A stretch of DNA of 34,897 nt from NCBI GenBank assembly GCA_023414975.1, contig JAEZMI010000305.1, forward strand, positions 1 through 34,897. The letters are read 5' to 3'. The notes below the pieces were generated by a model. The model worked only from the letters and a program-made list of their open reading frames with translations, did no database searches and was not told the DNA's origin. This document shows, one piece after another, positions 31,669 to 34,897 of this stretch; the first letter of the stretch is position 1; every line of letters starts with the position of its first letter. The DNA comes from Pseudomonadota bacterium. Lineage in GTDB: Bacteria; Pseudomonadota; Alphaproteobacteria; Rhizobiales; Xanthobacteraceae. The translations under genes were made by a program, and so were the position numbers.

Positions 31669-32265
31669 TTAGCTGAACGGTGCCGCCAACTGCTTCACGG
31701 CGGCGAGATCGGCGAGGAACGCCGCTCTCGCCGTATGGCGCGCCTCGGCATTGGGCATGCGCAACAGATAGGACGGATGCACGGTCAGGTAGCCGCGCTG
31801 CCCCGCGAGAGCGAGAGGCCCGCGCTCGCGCAGGACGCTCACTTGCCGTCCCGCGAGGGCCAGCCCGGCCGTGGCGCCGAGGGCGACGATGAGGTGCGGG
31901 TGCACGAAGGCGAGTTCCCGCTCCAGCCACCAACGGTAATGAGCGACGTCTCCGGCCGTCGGCTTCTCATGGATGCGGCGCTTGCCGCGCTGCTTGAACT
32001 TGAAGTGCTTGACGGCATTGGTGACGTAGACCCGCGCACGCGGAATTCCGGCCTCTTCCAGCGCGCGGTCGAGGAGTTTTCCGGCCGGGCCGACAAAGGG
32101 GTGGCCGGCCAGATCCTCCTCATCCCCCGGCTGCTCGCCGACAAAGGCGACGGCCGCGCCGATGGGACCCTCGCCCAGCACCGCGCGGGTGGCGCCGGGG
32201 ACCAGCGGTTCGCTGGCGAGTAGCGCGGCATTCAGTTCGTCGAGGCTGGCGAAAGCTTCGTTCAT
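31669..32265 (-). CDS. UdgX-type uracil-DNA glycosylase
   Basis: A 198-residue uracil-DNA glycosylase superfamily protein. GEQPGDEEDLAGHPFVGPAG (43-62) is the iron-sulfur UDG-like motif A, and VHPSYLLRM (162-170) the second active-site motif. The insertion GKRRIHEKP (94-102) is the hallmark of UdgX, whose histidine (here His99) forms a covalent link to the abasic site after uracil removal. It overlaps the DUF72 gene by four bases (ATGA) and is the last gene of a DUF2934-DUF72-UdgX unit behind an EcfG-type promoter. The longer frame from 32568 is antisense of DUF72 coding sequence and is not used. Confidence 0.92.
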   Translation of the reverse strand: MNEAFASLDELNAALLASEPLVPGATRAVLGEGPIGAAVAFVGEQPGDEEDLAGHPFVGPAGKLLDRALEEAGIPRARVYVTNAVKHFKFKQRGKRRIHEKPTAGDVAHYRWWLERELAFVHPHLIVALGATAGLALAGRQVSVLRERGPLALAGQRGYLTVHPSYLLRMPNAEARHTARAAFLADLAAVKQLAAPFS

Positions 32266-33152
32266 GCGGCCCGTTCCCGTGCGTGCGGCGGATCGACATG
32301 GAGCATCCGCATGAGTGTGGCGGCGTCTTCCGGGGCGTGGAGCTTGTCCGTGTTGTCGAAGAACACGTAAACGTCGCGGCGGTGTTTTTTTACCTCCGCA
32401 CGATCGGCGAAATCGCCGTCGATCATCGCGCGTCCCTCGGACCAGGCCTGCACACGCGCGGCCCATCGCTTGAGCGAACTGGGGCCATAGGCGGAGCGAT
32501 AGAGCTGCTCCGAGCCGTGCAGCCGACAGTAGACGAAGTCCGCGGTGACATCCATCAGCCGGGGCCACTCGACCGTATCGGCGCAGACAAGCGCCACCGC
32601 ATGAGCGCGCAACAACCCGATGAAGGCGGGCTCTCGAAAGCTGTCATGGCGTATCTCGACCGCGTGGCGCAAAGGCTGGTCGGCTCGACCGGCGACCGGG
32701 GCCGGCGCCTCGCCGATCGTGGCGCGTCGGGCAAGCCGCACCGCCTCATCGACGGAGCGCGGCAAAAGAGCCAGGAACGCCCCGAAAGTTTCGGGGTCGA
32801 AGGAGAAATTCGGCGGAAACTGCCACAAGAGAGGCCCAAGCTTCGGACCGAGCGCCGTGACGCCGGAGGCGAAGAAATTGGCCAGGGGCACCTCGATCTC
32901 GCGCAGGCGCCGGACATGGGTGATGTAGCGCGGGCCTTTGACGGCAAAGACGAAATCGTCGGGCACGGCCGCAGCCCAGCGGGCAAACACGCTCGGCCGC
33001 TGCAGCCGGTAGAAGGTGCCGTTGATTTCCAGCGCTGGAAAATGGCCGGCGGCGTAGGCGAGTTCATCCCGGCGGGGAAGATCCGACGGGTAGAAGTGCC
33101 CCCGCCAGGGAGGGTAGGTCCAACCGGAAACACCGATGCGGATGGAGGCCAT
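32262..33152 (-). CDS. DUF72 (YecE-like) protein
   Basis: A 296-residue TIM-barrel protein of the DUF72 family, whose function is not established. Signature segments are IRIGVSGWTYPPWRGHFYP, LEINGTFYRLQRPS, FVFAVKGPRYITHVRRL, LLWQFPPNF, AVEIRHDSF, YCRLHGSEQLY and VYVFFDNTDK. It lies between the DUF2934 gene (29-base gap) and the UdgX gene (four-base overlap), so it is probably co-expressed with a DNA repair protein. That context suggests, but does not show, a nucleic-acid role. Confidence 0.92.
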   Translation of the reverse strand: MASIRIGVSGWTYPPWRGHFYPSDLPRRDELAYAAGHFPALEINGTFYRLQRPSVFARWAAAVPDDFVFAVKGPRYITHVRRLREIEVPLANFFASGVTALGPKLGPLLWQFPPNFSFDPETFGAFLALLPRSVDEAVRLARRATIGEAPAPVAGRADQPLRHAVEIRHDSFREPAFIGLLRAHAVALVCADTVEWPRLMDVTADFVYCRLHGSEQLYRSAYGPSSLKRWAARVQAWSEGRAMIDGDFADRAEVKKHRRDVYVFFDNTDKLHAPEDAATLMRMLHVDPPHARERAA

Positions 33153-33181
33153 TGGCGCCCTCCCTTGGGCGGATTCCGGCG

Positions 33182-33694
33182 TCAGACCGGCATTTTCTTG
33201 CCCGGCGCCTTGGCGGAAGCCGCGGGCTTTTCCGCCGGCGGTTTTGCCGACGCGGCGGCCACGGGCTTGACTGAGCCTTCGGTCTTGGCGGCGGGAGCTT
33301 TGGCGGCCGGCTTCGCAGGAGCGGGCTTGGCGGGAGCCGGCTTCGCCACCGTCTTGCCCGGCTTGGCCTCGTCCGCCGCCTTCGCCGCCGCTTTCGCGGG
33401 CTTGTCAACATGCGGCGGCGGGATCTCACCCCCCTCCGGCGTGCCGGGCGCGTGCGGTATCTGCGCCTCGCCCTGGTCCGTCAGCGTGGGGAATTCTCCA
33501 GCGTTCACAAGCGCTTCAATAGGCTCAGCGTCCATGCCGTCGTCGATCGGGCGAAGCGTCGTTGCTTGGCTTTCCTCGATGGCGATCATTTCCTTGGCCG
33601 CGAACCAGTGCTGGTCAGCGCGCCCATCCGGCCGGCCTTCTTCTTCCCACAAGCGATGCGCCCGTTCACGGATGCGGTGTTCACGCTCGTCCAT
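33182..33694 (-). CDS. DUF2934 protein with Ala/Lys/Pro-rich tail
   Basis: A 170-residue protein. The N-terminal DUF2934 motif (EHRIRERAHRLWEEEGRPDG, then DQHWFAAKEMI) is followed by a linker. From about residue 98 comes a low-complexity tail of PAKPA/AAK-like repeats, similar in style to histone H1-like DNA-binding tails. The first ATG (33697) is only two bases after the GGGAGG site, so the second ATG at 33694 is preferred. An EcfG-type promoter is 26 bases upstream. It heads the operon with DUF72 and UdgX. The basic tail and the repair-gene context make DNA binding plausible, by inference. Confidence 0.87.
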   Translation of the reverse strand: MDEREHRIRERAHRLWEEEGRPDGRADQHWFAAKEMIAIEESQATTLRPIDDGMDAEPIEALVNAGEFPTLTDQGEAQIPHAPGTPEGGEIPPPHVDKPAKAAAKAADEAKPGKTVAKPAPAKPAPAKPAAKAPAAKTEGSVKPVAAASAKPPAEKPAASAKAPGKKMPV

Positions 33695-33720
33695 CATGTC
33701 CTCCCACGCGGTGATGCAAC

Positions 33721-33745
33721 AACGTCGCTGCGGGGGCCGCGTTCC
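33721..33745 (-). promoter_or_regulatory. Candidate sigma-EcfG promoter for the DUF2934-DUF72-UdgX operon
   Basis: On the minus strand GGAAC (33745-33741), 16 bases, CGTT (33724-33721), 26 bases before the ATG at 33694. Exact consensus elements. Confidence 0.83.
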
Positions 33746-33794
33746 CCGCGCAACTGGTCGTCAAAAAGGCACGCGACGCAAGGGAAGGTTTCGC

Positions 33795-33819
33795 GGAACC
33801 CTTCCCGCCCACAGCCGTT
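33795..33819 (+). promoter_or_regulatory. Candidate sigma-EcfG promoter for the 82-residue protein
   Basis: GGAAC (33795-33799), 16 bases, CGTT (33816-33819), 26 bases before the ATG at 33846. It is divergent from the DUF2934 operon promoter, with the two -35 elements 49 bases apart. Confidence 0.83.
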
Positions 33820-33845
33820 CACTCCCTGGAGAGGGAGACACGACC

Positions 33846-34094
33846 ATGCACGACCGAGAAAAGGGCACGGAGACGTTCCGGGTGCAGGGGACCGAGGCGA
33901 ACTGGTTCGTGGAGGCCAATGGCAGCACCGGGATGTCCTACGCCAGCAAGGAAGCCGCTTTCGAGGCGGCGGTGGGCGCGGCGTCTAACGCGGTACGAGA
34001 GGGACGCCACGTCGTCATCGACGTGCCGGCTCCCAAGGTGAATGAATCGACGCTCGGCGTCGAGGGTGCGAACGGCCGTAGTTCCTCCTCCTGA
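33846..34094 (+). CDS. Small stress-associated protein, DUF2188-like
   Basis: An 82-residue cytoplasmic protein: FRVQGTEANWFVEANGST, SKEAAFEAAVGAASNAVREG, then HVVIDVPAPKV and a Ser-rich tail. The pattern of an aromatic-rich strand, an Ala-rich helix ending in Gly and a final hydrophobic strand resembles DUF2188 proteins; this is a weak call. The ATG follows GGAGAGGGAG. An exact EcfG-type promoter is 26 bases upstream. It ends 39 bases before the cytochrome oxidase gene. Confidence 0.78.
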   Translation: MHDREKGTETFRVQGTEANWFVEANGSTGMSYASKEAAFEAAVGAASNAVREGRHVVIDVPAPKVNESTLGVEGANGRSSSS

Positions 34095-34133
34095 CGCCGG
34101 GGCGTCGGGATGGGGGTAAAAAAATACCTACGC

Positions 34134-34897
34134 ATGAAGCCCCTCGTCCTCGCCGGCGGGGCTCTTGTGCTGGCCGGCTGCTCCGGGCCGCAATCCGCGC
34201 TGGACCCGGCGGGCACGCACGCGACCATCATCGCCGAGATTTTCTGGGTGATGCTGGTCGGCGCCGGACTCATCTGGACCCTGGTGCTCGGGGCCATCAT
34301 CTTCGCCGGGCGCTGGCAGGGCGAGCCCATCTCCGACCGCGCCGGATTACGGCTAATCCTTTGGGTCGGCGCGGTTTTTCCAACCGTCGTGGTCTGCGCC
34401 CTGTTGATTTACGGTCTGCGCCTTATGCCGGCGCTGCGCCCGGCGGAGGCGGATTTCCGCATCCATGTGGTCGGCGAACAGTACTGGTGGCGCATCACCT
34501 ACCACCTGCCGGGCCGCGCACCCATCGTCAGCGCCAATGAAGTCCGCCTGCCCGCCGGGGCTTCCGTCGCCTTCACGCTCGATTCCGCAGATGTGATCCA
34601 CTCGTTCTGGATTCCGGCGCTTGGGGGGAAGCTGGACCTCATTCCCGGCCGCACCAACCGCCTCGTGCTCGATGCCACACGGGTAGGAATATACCGTGGC
34701 GTCTGCGCGGAGTTCTGCGGGGAATCGCACAGCTTCATGGGATTTGCCGTTCACGTGATGGAGCCCGGCGCCTTCGCGGAATGGGTGGAGCGTGAGTCCA
34801 GTGAGGTGGACGATCAGGCCGATGTGTCCAAGCTGGAACAGGGTCGGGCAGCCTTCCTCGCCAATGGCTGCGGCGGCTGCCACACGGTGCGGGGCAC
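34134..34897 (+). CDS. coxB: Cytochrome c oxidase subunit II with fused cytochrome c domain (3' end cut)
   Basis: At least 254 residues of a caa3-type oxidase subunit II, which takes electrons from cytochrome c to the CuA centre. A lipoprotein signal (LVLAGC, Cys16) is followed by two membrane helices (about 33-58 and 72-96) and the periplasmic cupredoxin domain. The CuA ligands are present: His156 in DVIHSFWIP, then Cys191, Glu193, Cys195, His199 and Met202 in CAEFCGESHSFM. EQYWW (115-119) is the electron entry site. A cytochrome c domain begins with CGGCH (246-250), after which the window ends. An in-frame ATG at 34110 would add eight residues (GVKKYLR); neither start has a clear ribosome site. 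Subunit I and III genes are expected just outside. Confidence 0.93.
   Translation, partial: MKPLVLAGGALVLAGCSGPQSALDPAGTHATIIAEIFWVMLVGAGLIWTLVLGAIIFAGRWQGEPISDRAGLRLILWVGAVFPTVVVCALLIYGLRLMPALRPAEADFRIHVVGEQYWWRITYHLPGRAPIVSANEVRLPAGASVAFTLDSADVIHSFWIPALGGKLDLIPGRTNRLVLDATRVGIYRGVCAEFCGESHSFMGFAVHVMEPGAFAEWVERESSEVDDQADVSKLEQGRAAFLANGCGGCHTVRG

Noticed and set aside
34093..34106. GACGCC/GGCGTC hairpin as a terminator of the 82-residue gene
   Set aside because: Short stem, two-base loop, overlaps the stop codon and has no T-run.

Overview
The window is uniformly GC-rich chromosomal DNA from what looks like an alphaproteobacterium, probably Hyphomicrobiales/Rhizobiales. The placement rests on the gene families present (quinoprotein glucose dehydrogenase, DUF2934, DUF4142, GlsB-like, UdgX) and on repeated sigma-EcfG-type promoters (GGAAC-N16/17-CGTT or GGTT), which are characteristic of that class. 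The genus is not determined. No tRNA, rRNA, CRISPR array, insertion sequence or phage gene was seen. No stretch longer than 300 bases lacks a gene; the longest gap (290 bases, 18537-18826) is a divergent promoter region.

Layout. 1-2322 (-): membrane PQQ glucose dehydrogenase, cut by the left edge. 2519-3130 (+): DUF1003 membrane protein. 3115-18536: a large sugar/cyclitol gene cluster in three transcription units. Two dehydrogenases run leftward (3115-5170). A rightward unit (5280-15047) holds a phosphoribosyltransferase/kinase-like protein, a small acidic protein, two nucleotide-sugar epimerases, a GT4 glycosyltransferase, three tandem CgeB-like glycosyltransferases and a UDP-xylose synthase. 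A leftward unit (15117-18536) holds inositol-3-phosphate synthase, a histidine phosphatase, a SAM methyltransferase and a clan GH-A glycosidase-like protein whose barrel strands appear circularly permuted. The two convergent units meet at a strong bidirectional terminator (15064-15092).

18827-25817: stress and carbohydrate genes: DUF4142 protein, type II NADH dehydrogenase, GlsB-like membrane protein, LLM oxidoreductase, alpha-glucosidase, a trehalose-synthase-like GH13 enzyme and a small hypothetical. 25837-29195: a small hypothetical, an SDR-DoxX fusion, a DUF2269 protein, two small membrane proteins and an isochorismatase-like hydrolase. 29202-33694: DUF2934 protein, topoisomerase IB, a periplasmic histidine phosphatase, then a DUF2934-DUF72-UdgX operon. 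33846-34897: a small protein and the start of a caa3-type cytochrome oxidase subunit II, cut by the right edge.

How it fits together. Twelve GGAAC-N16/17-(C/G)GTT motifs lie just upstream of genes in the correct orientation, in nearly every promoter-bearing gap. This makes the window look like a dense general-stress-response island. Three of these promoters serve the sugar/cyclitol cluster, one for each of its transcription units. The main hypothesis is therefore a stress-induced pathway that makes inositol and UDP-xylose and joins them, perhaps with other sugars and a methyl group, into a glycoside. No flippase, polymerase or ABC exporter is visible, so the product may be a soluble or cytoplasmic glycoside rather than a classical exopolysaccharide.
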